Positions 25,887 to 34,349 of a stretch of 64,000 nt of DNA are shown here, in pieces (the stretch's first letter is position 1; each line of letters begins with the position of its first letter). The translations under genes were made by a program, and so were the position numbers. Location: NCBI RefSeq assembly GCF_002224645.1, contig NZ_CP022121.1, positions 3,254,501-3,318,500 on the forward strand. The letters run 5' to 3'. The notes under the pieces were generated by a model that searched no databases, was not told the DNA's origin, and was given only the letters and a program-made list of their open reading frames with translations. This stretch comes from Dehalobacterium formicoaceticum (lineage in GTDB: Bacteria; Bacillota; Dehalobacteriia; Dehalobacteriales; Dehalobacteriaceae).

Positions 25887-26378
25887 TCAGTCCTGTTGCC
25901 GAATGCCAAATTTTTTGGCCAAGGCTAAGGATACTTCTTCCGGCACTAAGCCCTTGACACAGCCCCCGAACTGAGCAACCTGCTTAATAATTTTAGAGCT
26001 GAGAAAAGAATATTTTTGATCCGTCATTAAAAAGGTGGTCTCAATATCCGGATGTAATTTTTTATTCATTAATGCCATTTGCATTTCATATTCAAAATCT
26101 GACACTACCCGTAAACCACGGATAATGGTGGATGCCTTCTTTTTCTTGCAATAATCGATTAATAAGCCTTGAAACAACTCTATCTCCACATGATCGTCTC
26201 CATCCAGCACGGCACGTATTAAATCTACCCGCTCCTCCAGGGTAAAAAGGGTATTTTTGTAGTTATCCCTAGCCACGGCAACAATCACTTTGTCAAATAA
26301 CCGAACAGATCGGTGAATGACGTCTAAATGTCCATTGGTCACCGGATCAAAAGTACCGGCATAGACAGCGATACGCAT
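25887..26378 (-). CDS. coaD: Phosphopantetheine adenylyltransferase
   Basis: A 163-aa enzyme of the penultimate step of coenzyme A synthesis, joining 4'-phosphopantetheine and ATP to dephospho-CoA. The nucleotidyltransferase motifs are [16 protein letters not shown] and [13 protein letters not shown]. The ATG at 26378 is preferred (AAGGAG eight bases upstream) over a GTG three codons earlier. Confidence 0.96.
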   Translation of the reverse strand: MRIAVYAGTFDPVTNGHLDVIHRSVRLFDKVIVAVARDNYKNTLFTLEERVDLIRAVLDGDDHVEIELFQGLLIDYCKKKKASTIIRGLRVVSDFEYEMQMALMNKKLHPDIETTFLMTDQKYSFLSSKIIKQVAQFGGCVKGLVPEEVSLALAKKFGIRQQD

Positions 26379-26530
26379 TCTTTCCACTCCTTAAAAAATT
26401 AAATCTGGTGCAGCATTTTTTCTTAGCTTCATTTCATAGCTTCATTTTTTCCCGATTATTAATCCTGATACAACCTAATGCAATCTTTATTCCATCTTTA
26501 AAAAGAATTTCCTGCCAGGGCCAAGAAAAA

Positions 26531-29500
26531 TCATGAAATCTTTAAAATTATATTTTCCGGCCCATAACGGCCTTTCAATTGCTCCATCATCTCCTCCGAG
26601 GGCGTAACCCAGTATTTTTTTTGGACCGATAAATATTTTCCAGTCCCCGCATTAAATAAATAGACAGGGGTATCTCCCGGGAAACCGTGCAGGATTTTTT
26701 GAATTGTGTTGAGATCCGCTGCGATTTCCTCCGCTTTTAATTTGATATAAAGCTTACCTTGGGCTTTTTTACCCTCCCCCGGGGGATGCAGGCTTTCACA
26801 GAACACCTTCATTTCTTCTTCCTGAAAGTTGGTTTTCCCTTCAATAACCAGCACTTGATCCAACTGAATCAACTCCTGAAAACGATGATAGGTTCGGGGA
26901 AAAGCAATACAGGCTAAATTGCCCGTAAAATCCTCGATGGTAAAATGGGCCATCAGTTCCCCTTTCCGGGTCATCACCGGACGCACAAAGTTTATGATGC
27001 CGCCGATTTTCACCGGGGAGCCGTCCCCTACCTGGGACAAGGAGTCGATGGAGACTACTGATTCTTCCTGCAGGGCTTGACTATAATCATCCAAGGGATG
27101 TCCGCTGACATAAAACCCGATCATTTCCTTCTCCATAGCCAGTAATTCCCGGGCAGGATATTCCGGTAAGTCAGGAAACTCATAACCTGCCGCCCCCTTA
27201 GGCTCCGCCATGCCCAGATCAAAGAGGGACAACTGTCCGGAGGTCTTTTCTTCCATTCTTTTATGTCCATACTCCAGGCATATTTCCATGCCTGCCAGCA
27301 GCTGAGATCTCTTAAAGCCTAAAGAATCAAAAGCACCGCAGGAGATTAAACTTTCCAGAACCCGTTTGTTGATGGGTACTCTTTCGCAAAAATCCATCAA
27401 GGAAATAAATTTTCCTCCTTCCCTTCGGGCTGTGATGGTGTTCTCAATGGCAGAACGCCCTACATTTTTGACGGCAGCAAGACCAAAGCGAATTTTATTT
27501 TCTACCACCGTAAAATTAATCAAGCTTTCGTTAATATCCGGGGGCAGGATATGAATGCCCATGCGTTTACATTCTTCAAGGTACACGGGAACCCGGTCCA
27601 TATTGTCCATGATGCTGGTGAGCAAAGCCGCCATATACTCCACAGGATAATGAGCCTTTAAATAGGCGGTCTGATAAGATACCAGGGCATAGGCCGCCGA
27701 GTGGCTCTTATTAAAGCCGTAACCGGCAAAATACTCCATGAGATCAAAAACCTGACTGGCAATCCCCGCTTCAATGCTCTTTTCCCGGGCTCCTTCAATA
27801 AAGTTTTTCCGCTGCCCGGCAATGACCTCCGGCTTTTTCTTCCCCATAGCCCGGCGCAGCAAATCCGCCTGACCCAAGGTAAATCCAGCCATGACACTGG
27901 CAATTTTCATCACCTGTTCCTGGTACAAAATAACGCCGTAGGTTTCTTCTAAAATAGGCTGCAGGGAGGGGTGCAGGTATTGAGTTTCTTTTTGTCCGTG
28001 CTTGCGATCAATAAAATCCTCCACCATGCCGCTCCCCAAAGGACCGGGACGATACAGAGCCACCAAGGCAATAATGTCCTCAAACCTTTCCGGTTTCAGA
28101 TTTTTCAGGATATTCTTCATCCCGGAGCTTTCTAATTGAAAGACACCGGAGCTTTCCCCCTGGGCCAATAGTCCATAAGCTTTTTCATCCTTTAAGGAGA
28201 TGGTACTAATATCTAATTTCAATCCTTGATTGAGCCTAATATTCTCCAAAGCGTCCTGAATCACCGTCAGGGTGCGTAATCCTAAAATATCCATCTTGAG
28301 GAGGCCGATTTCCTCCACCGTTTCCTTGGCAAACTGGGTGGTCACGGCACCGTCGGTGGTTTTTTGGATGGGCAGATGGTCGATCAAGGGATTCTTGGAG
28401 ATCACCACCCCGGCGGCATGAGTGGAGGCATGCCTGGGAATCCCCTCAAGCTCTCTGGCCAAATCAATCATTTCCCGGATCTGGGGATCCTCGTCATAAT
28501 AGGCTTTGAGATCATGATTTACCTCCAGAGCCTTATCAATGGTCATGCCCAGATCATTAGGGATTAATTTTGCCACCCGATCCACCTGGGCGTAGGGGAT
28601 GTCCAGCACCCGTCCCACATCCCGCACCGCTGCCTTAGCGGCCATGGTGCCAAAGGTAATGATCTGAGCCACCCGGTCGGTACCGTATTTCTCCACCAGA
28701 TAATCAATCACTTCACCCCGGCGTTCAAAGCAAAAATCGATATCAATATCCGGCATGCTGATGCGTTCCGGATTTAAAAAACGTTCAAAAAGCAATTCGT
28801 ATTTCAGAGGATCAATACTGGTGATGCCCAGACAATAGGCCACAATACTGCCGGCAGCTGAACCCCGCCCCGGGCCTACCATAATCTGATGCTCTCGGGC
28901 GAAATTCACCAAATCCCAGACGATGAGAAAATAGCCGGGATAATCCATTTGGGCGATGACTTCCAGTTCATAATGGAGCCGTTCCTCAACTTCCGGGGGA
29001 AAATCCGGGTATTTTTCTTTGGCGCCCTGGAGACACAGATGGCAGAGATAACTGTTCAGGGTAAAGCCGTCCGGCACCTGATAATCCGGCAGATATAAAT
29101 GATTAAACTGAAAATCCACCTGACAGCGCTGGGCAATGCGCAGTGAATTCTCTAAAGCTTCCGGATAATCGCCGAAAAGCAGGTTCATTTCCTGATAAGA
29201 TTTTAAGTAAAATTCATTGGTGGGAAAACGCATGCGGTTTTCTTCCTCGCGAATTTTCCCAGTTTGAATGCAAAGCAGCACATCCTGGGCGGCGGCGTCT
29301 TCTTTTCTTACATAATGAATATCGTTGGTGGCAACAAGAGGAAGGTTTAATTCACGAGCGATGCGGATCAAGCCCTGATTGACCTTCGTTTGTTCTTCAA
29401 TCCCATGCTGTTGGAGCTCCAGATAAAAATTGCCGGGCCCGAAAATTTCTCCATAGTTTCGGGCAATATCCCTGGCCTCTTCATAGCGGTTCTCCATTAA

Positions 29501-29935
29501 ACACTGGGGAATTGCCCCGGCCAGACAAGCACTTAAGGCAATGATCCCTTTGCTGTAGCGGCCAAGCAGCTCCCAATCCACCCGGGGCTTGTAATAAAAG
29601 CCTTCCAGGAAACCTAAGGAAACAAGCTTTGCCAGATTTTGATAACCTTCCTGGGTTTCCGCCAGGAGCACCAGATGATAAGGAGAATCATCCCTGCGGG
29701 GTTCCTTATCAAAACGGCTGCGCTGAGCCTGATAAACTTCGCAGCCAATAATGGGCTTAATGCCCTGTTTCAATGCTTCTTTATAAAAATCAATAACCCC
29801 ATACATGACGCCATGATCTGTAATGGCTACCGCCGGCATCTCCAGCTCCCGGGCTTTTTTGACCAGTTTCTTAATGCGGCTGGCCCCGTCCAATAAGCTA
29901 TATTCCGTATGGTTATGAAGGTGCACGAAATTCAC
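26531..29935 (-). CDS. dnaE: DNA polymerase III alpha subunit, DnaE type
   Basis: A full-length 1134-aa replicative polymerase. The N-terminal PHP domain (VHLHNHTEYS, AITDHGVMYG) is followed by the C-family polymerase core with GPGRGSAAGS and the catalytic acidic motif PDIDIDF at residues 395-401, a helix-hairpin-helix region (FNKSHSAAYAL before it), and a C-terminal OB-fold (VKIGGIINFVRPVMTRKGELM). It lacks the exonuclease insert of PolC. It is divergent from the spore genes ytrH-ytrI, which in Bacillus also neighbour dnaE. Confidence 0.97.
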   Translation of the reverse strand: MNFVHLHNHTEYSLLDGASRIKKLVKKARELEMPAVAITDHGVMYGVIDFYKEALKQGIKPIIGCEVYQAQRSRFDKEPRRDDSPYHLVLLAETQEGYQNLAKLVSLGFLEGFYYKPRVDWELLGRYSKGIIALSACLAGAIPQCLMENRYEEARDIARNYGEIFGPGNFYLELQQHGIEEQTKVNQGLIRIARELNLPLVATNDIHYVRKEDAAAQDVLLCIQTGKIREEENRMRFPTNEFYLKSYQEMNLLFGDYPEALENSLRIAQRCQVDFQFNHLYLPDYQVPDGFTLNSYLCHLCLQGAKEKYPDFPPEVEERLHYELEVIAQMDYPGYFLIVWDLVNFAREHQIMVGPGRGSAAGSIVAYCLGITSIDPLKYELLFERFLNPERISMPDIDIDFCFERRGEVIDYLVEKYGTDRVAQIITFGTMAAKAAVRDVGRVLDIPYAQVDRVAKLIPNDLGMTIDKALEVNHDLKAYYDEDPQIREMIDLARELEGIPRHASTHAAGVVISKNPLIDHLPIQKTTDGAVTTQFAKETVEEIGLLKMDILGLRTLTVIQDALENIRLNQGLKLDISTISLKDEKAYGLLAQGESSGVFQLESSGMKNILKNLKPERFEDIIALVALYRPGPLGSGMVEDFIDRKHGQKETQYLHPSLQPILEETYGVILYQEQVMKIASVMAGFTLGQADLLRRAMGKKKPEVIAGQRKNFIEGAREKSIEAGIASQVFDLMEYFAGYGFNKSHSAAYALVSYQTAYLKAHYPVEYMAALLTSIMDNMDRVPVYLEECKRMGIHILPPDINESLINFTVVENKIRFGLAAVKNVGRSAIENTITARREGGKFISLMDFCERVPINKRVLESLISCGAFDSLGFKRSQLLAGMEICLEYGHKRMEEKTSGQLSLFDLGMAEPKGAAGYEFPDLPEYPARELLAMEKEMIGFYVSGHPLDDYSQALQEESVVSIDSLSQVGDGSPVKIGGIINFVRPVMTRKGELMAHFTIEDFTGNLACIAFPRTYHRFQELIQLDQVLVIEGKTNFQEEEMKVFCESLHPPGEGKKAQGKLYIKLKAEEIAADLNTIQKILHGFPGDTPVYLFNAGTGKYLSVQKKYWVTPSEEMMEQLKGRYGPENIILKIS

Positions 29936-30024
29936 ATGATCATCTCATTTCTGCTTCAAAAAAATAATGTCGTAATGTCGTAAAGAAATAAACTTCTACA
30001 AAAAAAATGAATCTCCTTTAATAG

Positions 30025-30051
30025 AAAATGCACCCCTTTTGGAGCGCATCC
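30025..30051 (-). terminator. Terminator after the spore protein gene
   Basis: On the minus strand GATGCGCTCC and GGGGTGCATTTTC form a stem with G-T pairs and a short T tail. Confidence 0.6.
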
Positions 30052-30078
30052 TTCTTAGTCTTATCGAATTTGATTGAC

Positions 30079-30291
30079 TTAGTTTAATCGACCTGTTTTC
30101 ATATCCTTGAGTTTTTTTGTCATCAGCCCACCGATTTTTCCGGTCTCTGCAGCACTTAACCCTGCCCATCCCTCTTGCTTTACCTTGTCCGTCAGTCCCA
30201 GTTCCTCGGCAATCTCCAGCTTCATTTTCTCTACATGTTCAGGAGTTTTTTTGACCTTGCTTTTTCTTGATGGTTTAATTTTTGTGTCCAC
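30079..30291 (-). CDS. Alpha/beta-type small acid-soluble spore protein
   Basis: A 70-aa, lysine-rich protein with both halves of the SASP family: KMKLEIAEELGL and, after a short link, GWAGLSAAETGKIGGLMTKKL. These proteins coat and protect DNA in dormant endospores. I use the GTG at 30291, eight bases after GGGAGG; the longer frame to 30342 has no such site. It is the clearest single proof in the window that the organism forms endospores. The N-terminus is longer and more basic than in Bacillus SspA/B. Confidence 0.82.
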   Translation of the reverse strand: MDTKIKPSRKSKVKKTPEHVEKMKLEIAEELGLTDKVKQEGWAGLSAAETGKIGGLMTKKLKDMKTGRLN

Positions 30292-30338
30292 ACCAACCAC
30301 CTCCCTTGATATCTTACCCAAGGCAGATGATTTCATGC

Positions 30339-30965
30339 TCAAAGTCCGGGGAAATACTCTCGTTCCCCCAAAGAGACCACCACCTCACCGTGACAAAGAT
30401 CCCGGATTTTTTGGATCACTTCATCTCGCCGATCAAAAACAAGGATGCAGGAAAGCTGAACCTGATCCGTATAAAGAATATTTTCCACAAAAATATGTGC
30501 TTGCTCCAGAAAATTCTGCACTTTCCCCAGATTGTGGTAATCCAGGTATAAGGCAATTTTTTGCCCATCAATCTTTTCCATGATCACCGCATCCAGCATC
30601 GCTTCATGGGCTGCTTTGCCGTAAGCCCGGATTAAACCTCCTGTGCCCAATAGAACTCCGCCAAAATATCGGGTTACAACTACCAAGGTATCCTGTAAAT
30701 TTTCCTGTTTAATGATCTCCAGCATGGGACGCCCCGCTGTTCCGGAGGGTTCTCCTCCATCGTTGGCCCGTTGAATTTCATTGTTCTTGCCGATTCTATA
30801 AGCAAAGGTATGATGTCCCGCATCCGGCATGGATTTGCGCACCTCATCAATAAAGCCCAGGGCATCCTGCTCATCCCGCACCGGAGCGGCATGACCCATA
30901 AAAACGGATTTCTTTTCAACCAGGCGGGAAGTGCCTTTTTTGCTTAGAGTTAAAATTTTTTCCAT
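30339..30965 (-). CDS. YigZ/YvyE-family (IMPACT/UPF0029) protein
   Basis: A 208-aa protein with the N-terminal IMPACT domain (HHTFAYRIG, NDGGEPSGTAGRPML, VTRYFGGVLLGTGGLIRAYG) and a C-terminal DUF1949 region. The family binds nucleic acid or ribosomes and its bacterial role is not established. It is complete and probably monocistronic. Confidence 0.93.
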   Translation of the reverse strand: MEKILTLSKKGTSRLVEKKSVFMGHAAPVRDEQDALGFIDEVRKSMPDAGHHTFAYRIGKNNEIQRANDGGEPSGTAGRPMLEIIKQENLQDTLVVVTRYFGGVLLGTGGLIRAYGKAAHEAMLDAVIMEKIDGQKIALYLDYHNLGKVQNFLEQAHIFVENILYTDQVQLSCILVFDRRDEVIQKIRDLCHGEVVVSLGEREYFPGL

Positions 30966-31161
30966 GGTCTAACCCTTTTCCCTCTGCATATAATCTATTG
31001 TCTTATTTTACTATAAATAAAGGGGCTCTTCAATTGCATCATAACTTTCCTTTATCAAAGCAGTTTCTGCATAAAAATCTCCCCTAGAGAATATTAAATA
31101 CAAAAAGTAATTAGTAAATTTGTGCTGACCATGCTTCAATGGAAAGGAGCAGGGGAGGAAA

Positions 31162-31488
31162 ATGAATCTTTTTTATCAAAAATTACTTTTAATATACTTT
31201 ACCGCCTTGGGCGTATTAGTCGGTGCCTCCTTGATCGGCTCTATTGCCGCTGTGATTACCCGCTATCCCCCCATCGAAATATTATTAAGAATATCCCGGG
31301 AAATCAAAATTTGGGCCATTGTGGCAGCCATCGGGGGCACCTTTTCCACCATTGAAATCCTTCAGCTGGGCATTTTGGAAGGGGAAATCCGGGCTTTAAT
31401 CAAACAATTATTTTATATCATCTCTGCCTTTGCCGGAGCCCATACCGGCTATTTGATTATTACCCATCTGGTAGGCCGCAGCTTATGA
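31162..31488 (+). CDS. ytrH: Sporulation protein YtrH
   Basis: A 108-aa membrane protein with three hydrophobic segments (about 9-32, 48-68, 84-104), matching YtrH, a mother-cell sporulation protein that with YtrI supports late spore development. GGGGAGG lies just before the ATG. It overlaps ytrI by four bases (ATGA). Confidence 0.85.
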   Translation: MNLFYQKLLLIYFTALGVLVGASLIGSIAAVITRYPPIEILLRISREIKIWAIVAAIGGTFSTIEILQLGILEGEIRALIKQLFYIISAFAGAHTGYLIITHLVGRSL

Positions 31489-31979
31489 TCGCCCTTTTCT
31501 TTCACAAAGCCTCCCTGATAGCAGCCTTTATTATAGGGGTGTTGCTGGGTGCTGCCCTGACCGTGGTTGCCATTGGTCATACCGTTGATGATCTCTATTT
31601 CAAAAACAATGAACTATCATTACAGCTGGAGACAACCAGCAGGGAACTGACGGAAGTGAAGTCCACTCTTTCCCAATCAAAAGATAGGGTAGTCACAAAA
31701 ATCAGCCCCAAGATTAATCTATTGTCCGACGATTATACCCCTCAGGAAATAGAAAGAATCAAACTGGCCTTAAATAAAGAAATCATTAAACAATATGAAA
31801 AGATGATCGGCCTTCCTGTCAAGTCCCTGGAACCATCCATATTGCCGGGCATCCTCAATGGACGGATCATCACAGTGGAACAAAAACAATTTAAAATCCT
31901 CGTTAAAACCATGGTCATTGGAGAAGCCCTTTATCTGGAAGTGGATATCGAAGAAAACCGCCTGCCACCCTCTCTATAA
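31485..31979 (+). CDS. ytrI: Sporulation membrane protein YtrI
   Basis: A 164-aa protein with one N-terminal membrane helix (about 8-30), a coiled-coil stretch (NNELSLQLETTSRELTEVKSTL) and a C-terminal alpha/beta domain. Size, layout and adjacency to ytrH identify it as YtrI. Its start overlaps the ytrH stop, indicating coupled translation. Confidence 0.82.
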   Translation: MIALFFHKASLIAAFIIGVLLGAALTVVAIGHTVDDLYFKNNELSLQLETTSRELTEVKSTLSQSKDRVVTKISPKINLLSDDYTPQEIERIKLALNKEIIKQYEKMIGLPVKSLEPSILPGILNGRIITVEQKQFKILVKTMVIGEALYLEVDIEENRLPPSL

Positions 31980-31996
31980 AAATAGATTCTTAGATT

Positions 31997-32293
31997 TTAA
32001 TTTTCTGAGTATAATTCCATAGCATAATTGGATTGAGCCGAGACATAAACAATTTGAATAAAATGGGCATGCAAATTTTCTCTGATGTATTTTCCTGTTT
32101 CGATACCGTTCAACTTACTCATCTCGATATCCAGAAAAATTAAATCATAATGTGCTTTTTCCGCTATTTTTTGGCATAATTCTTCGCCGGTACTATATAT
32201 ATCCACATGGTATTTGTTGTTTATTTTTAACAGGTATTCTTCTAATTCTGTACAAAAGGAATTTTCATCATCGCAAATAGCGATATTTAACAT
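31997..32293 (-). pseudogene. Truncated LytTR/AgrA-type response regulator (receiver only)
   Basis: 98 codons of a receiver domain of the AgrA/LytR type (IAICDDENSF, LIFLDIEMSKLNGIETG with the acceptor Asp). The protein stops after YAMELYSEN, inside the receiver, so the end of the receiver and the LytTR DNA-binding domain of the usual ~240-aa protein are gone. No kinase is nearby. A ribosome binding site (AAAGGA) is still present. Most likely a remnant of a quorum-sensing-type locus. Confidence 0.72.
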
Positions 32294-32432
32294 CCTGATT
32301 CATTCCTTTACATGAAATATTTACTGTAAATTATAACATGCTTTGTCATGAAATAACACTATATGCTATTGCATAAGCAAAGTTAATAAACTTAAGGATA
32401 ATATTTTCATTTTCAGGCCTGACCCCTATTTT

Positions 32433-32539
32433 ATCAAATTCCAAGACTCCCACTTCTATAAGTGGGAGCTCCTATTTTCACTTCAGGTGGGGTAGATTCC
32501 CCATCTGAAGCCCCGATGTTCAGCTTTAGCTGAACGAGT
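32433..32539. repeat. IS200/IS605-like hairpin remnant or MITE
   Basis: CAAATTCCAAGACTCCCACT leads into the hairpin CTCCCACTTctataAGTGGGAG, then CTTCAGGTGGGG...CCCCATCTGAAG, then GTTCAGCTTTAGCTGAAC. Nested hairpins like these mark IS200/IS605 ends. A related set occurs at 42083-42190, and the first 20 bases recur at 51254. No transposase gene is present. Confidence 0.55.
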
Positions 32540-32812
32540 TCACTCGTAATGTGTCCACATACTAATTACTTTCACAGTGCGCTCTTTCTGATAAACCTGA
32601 TAGACAAATCTATGTTGTCTGTTGATTCTTATTGAGTAAGCACCGTTTAAATCTCCGACAAGTTTTTCGAAGGGTGGATAGTCTTCAAAGGGATTTTTTC
32701 GTACTAATTCCAGGAGAGTTTTAATTTTTTCGGAAAAGCCTGCTTCATATGCCTTGCGTTTATCTTTTAAGCCTTGCTTTGTGTAGACAATTTTCCAGGG
32801 CTCATAATTCAC
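32540..32812 (-). CDS. yoeB: YoeB-family mRNA interferase toxin
   Basis: A 90-aa RelE/YoeB-type ribosome-dependent RNase. The C-terminus shows SIRINRQHRFVYQV and ends in WTHYE, matching the catalytic Arg, His and Tyr region of YoeB. I start it at a GTG at 32812 (VNYEPWKIVYT) that overlaps the last 11 bases of the antitoxin gene (GTGAATTATGA), the usual coupling in this pair. Confidence 0.88.
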   Translation of the reverse strand: MNYEPWKIVYTKQGLKDKRKAYEAGFSEKIKTLLELVRKNPFEDYPPFEKLVGDLNGAYSIRINRQHRFVYQVYQKERTVKVISMWTHYE

Positions 32813-33062
32813 CGGCGGTATCCTCCAAATCATCCTCTATACACTCATCAAGAGGGGTATTTAATCCCTCCATAATTTTTTCCCTCATGGTAGGTACAGA
32901 GCAAAGATAGAGGGTCTCTTGGATTGACCTGTAATCTTCCTCAGACAATACAACCACATTTCCCGTTTTGCTTGTGATATACACGGGTTCGTGGGTTGTA
33001 AGTGCTTCTTCTATCAATTTAAAAAAATTGTTTCTCGCGGTAGTGGCGTTGATAATTGTCAT
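32802..33062 (-). CDS. yefM: YefM/Phd-family antitoxin
   Basis: An 86-aa antitoxin: N-terminal dimer/DNA-binding fold (IINATTARNNFFKLIEEAL, VYITSKTGNVVVLSEEDY) and an acidic C-terminus (DECIEDDLEDTAGEL) that would wrap the toxin. The ATG at 33062 follows AAGGAGGTG. It neutralises YoeB and represses its own promoter. Confidence 0.88.
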   Translation of the reverse strand: MTIINATTARNNFFKLIEEALTTHEPVYITSKTGNVVVLSEEDYRSIQETLYLCSVPTMREKIMEGLNTPLDECIEDDLEDTAGEL

Positions 33063-33120
33063 AAATATGAACACCTCCTTGATAAATATACATTATTATG
33101 CATCAATAAACATTTTAAAA

Positions 33121-33138
33121 CGTACATGATCATGTACG
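33121..33138. promoter_or_regulatory. Putative YefM-YoeB operator
   Basis: CGTACATGATCATGTACG is a perfect 18-bp palindrome about 60 bp upstream of yefM. It contains GTAC(A) half-sites like the TGTACA core of the Escherichia coli yefM operator. Confidence 0.6.
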
Positions 33139-33222
33139 TACATTATAGGTTTAATATAGTTTATGGTCAAGAGGGAAAAGGTGAACACTTTTAGTGGGAA
33201 CGGGGATGGATGGAAGAACAAA

Positions 33223-33297
33223 AATAAAATCCAAGCCTTTTAGAACAAAGCCGCGCAATCAGGCTGCTTTCCACGAAAAAGGTTGGATTTTTTCGTC
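33223..33297 (+). terminator. Large imperfect hairpin, terminator-like
   Basis: AAAATCCAAGCCTTTT and AAAAAGGTTGGATTTTTT bracket an inner stem (AAAGC...GCTTT around GCGCAATCAGGC). It ends in a T run on the plus strand, but no plus-strand gene precedes it, so it may end an unannotated small RNA starting near 33140. Confidence 0.4.
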
Positions 33298-33379
33298 GTA
33301 ACTATTGTGCATATAAGTCCCATAGCTTAAAGAAATTAAATAGGAGCCTTATTGGTTAAAGTTAATTCACTCTGTAGTA

Positions 33380-34216
33380 TCACTTATGCTTGATAAAAGT
33401 ACCTTTGTTCAACTCATCAAAGGCATGCTGCAGCTCTGCCTGGGTATTCATCACAATGGGACCACCCCAGGCGATAGGTTCGTGCAGGGGTTTTCCTGCA
33501 AAGAAAATGAAGCGCAGTTCAGTTTCTTCAGATGCAGATACGGTGATATAATCACCTTCTCCGAACAAAACAGCGGTTTTGGACAAAACTGTCTCTTCGT
33601 TAATGACACCATCTCCCTCGATGAGAAAAACGAACACGGTTTCATCGGATTTGGTAGGAATTTGAATCCTTCCGCCCTTGGCCAGGGAAATATCGTAGAT
33701 GGATGCGGGAATATGGTGGGGGGCAACGCCGGTCTTTTCTTCAAAACTGCCCGATAACACACGAACCTCTGCTCCATCCTTATTTATTTTGCCGATCATA
33801 TCCCGGGTGATCGCCAGATAGGCAGGCTCAGCCATTTTTTCCTCCCGGGGCAGGTTCAGCCACAATTGAAAACCCAGCATTCTGTCCGCCGCCTTGGGCA
33901 TCTCTTGGTGCATAATACCACTTCCGGCAGTCATCCACTGGCTTTCACCGGGATTAATGGTGTCCTTGTTACCCATGCTGTCCTCATGCTCTATTTTCCC
34001 GGAAATTAAATAAGTGATGGTTTCAATACCCCGGTGGGGATGCATCGGGAAACCGGCCGTATAATCTGACGGATTGGTTGAGTCAAAAGAATCCAGCATC
34101 AGAAAGGGATCGAAATCGTACACGTCTTTGTGCCCCAGCACCCGGACAAGCCGGACTCCCGCACCGTCTGTGGCTCTTTGTCCACGAATCATTTTATTAA
34201 TTTCACGTTTTTGCAT
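33380..34216 (-). CDS. Pirin-family protein
   Basis: A 278-aa two-cupin protein of the pirin/YhhW family. The metal-binding site in the first cupin is visible: HPHRGIETITYL, then EHEDSMGN with the later Glu and His (GSGIMHQEMP). Related proteins have quercetinase activity or act as redox sensors; the role here is unknown. It is monocistronic. Confidence 0.92.
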   Translation of the reverse strand: MQKREINKMIRGQRATDGAGVRLVRVLGHKDVYDFDPFLMLDSFDSTNPSDYTAGFPMHPHRGIETITYLISGKIEHEDSMGNKDTINPGESQWMTAGSGIMHQEMPKAADRMLGFQLWLNLPREEKMAEPAYLAITRDMIGKINKDGAEVRVLSGSFEEKTGVAPHHIPASIYDISLAKGGRIQIPTKSDETVFVFLIEGDGVINEETVLSKTAVLFGEGDYITVSASEETELRFIFFAGKPLHEPIAWGGPIVMNTQAELQHAFDELNKGTFIKHK

Positions 34217-34349
34217 CCTTTTTCCACTCCTTCATTTTCTTTAAAAGGCTCTTCAAAAGATATTTGCTGCAATTTCCCGAAGGATATAACAGCATCTTTG
34301 CCAAAAGTATAGCAAAAAAGGATAATTACCACAACCTTATTAATTATCA

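Noticed and set aside
31080-31120. Sigma-E promoter before ytrH
   Set aside because: GAATATT resembles the -35 element, but no acceptable -10 element lies at the right distance.
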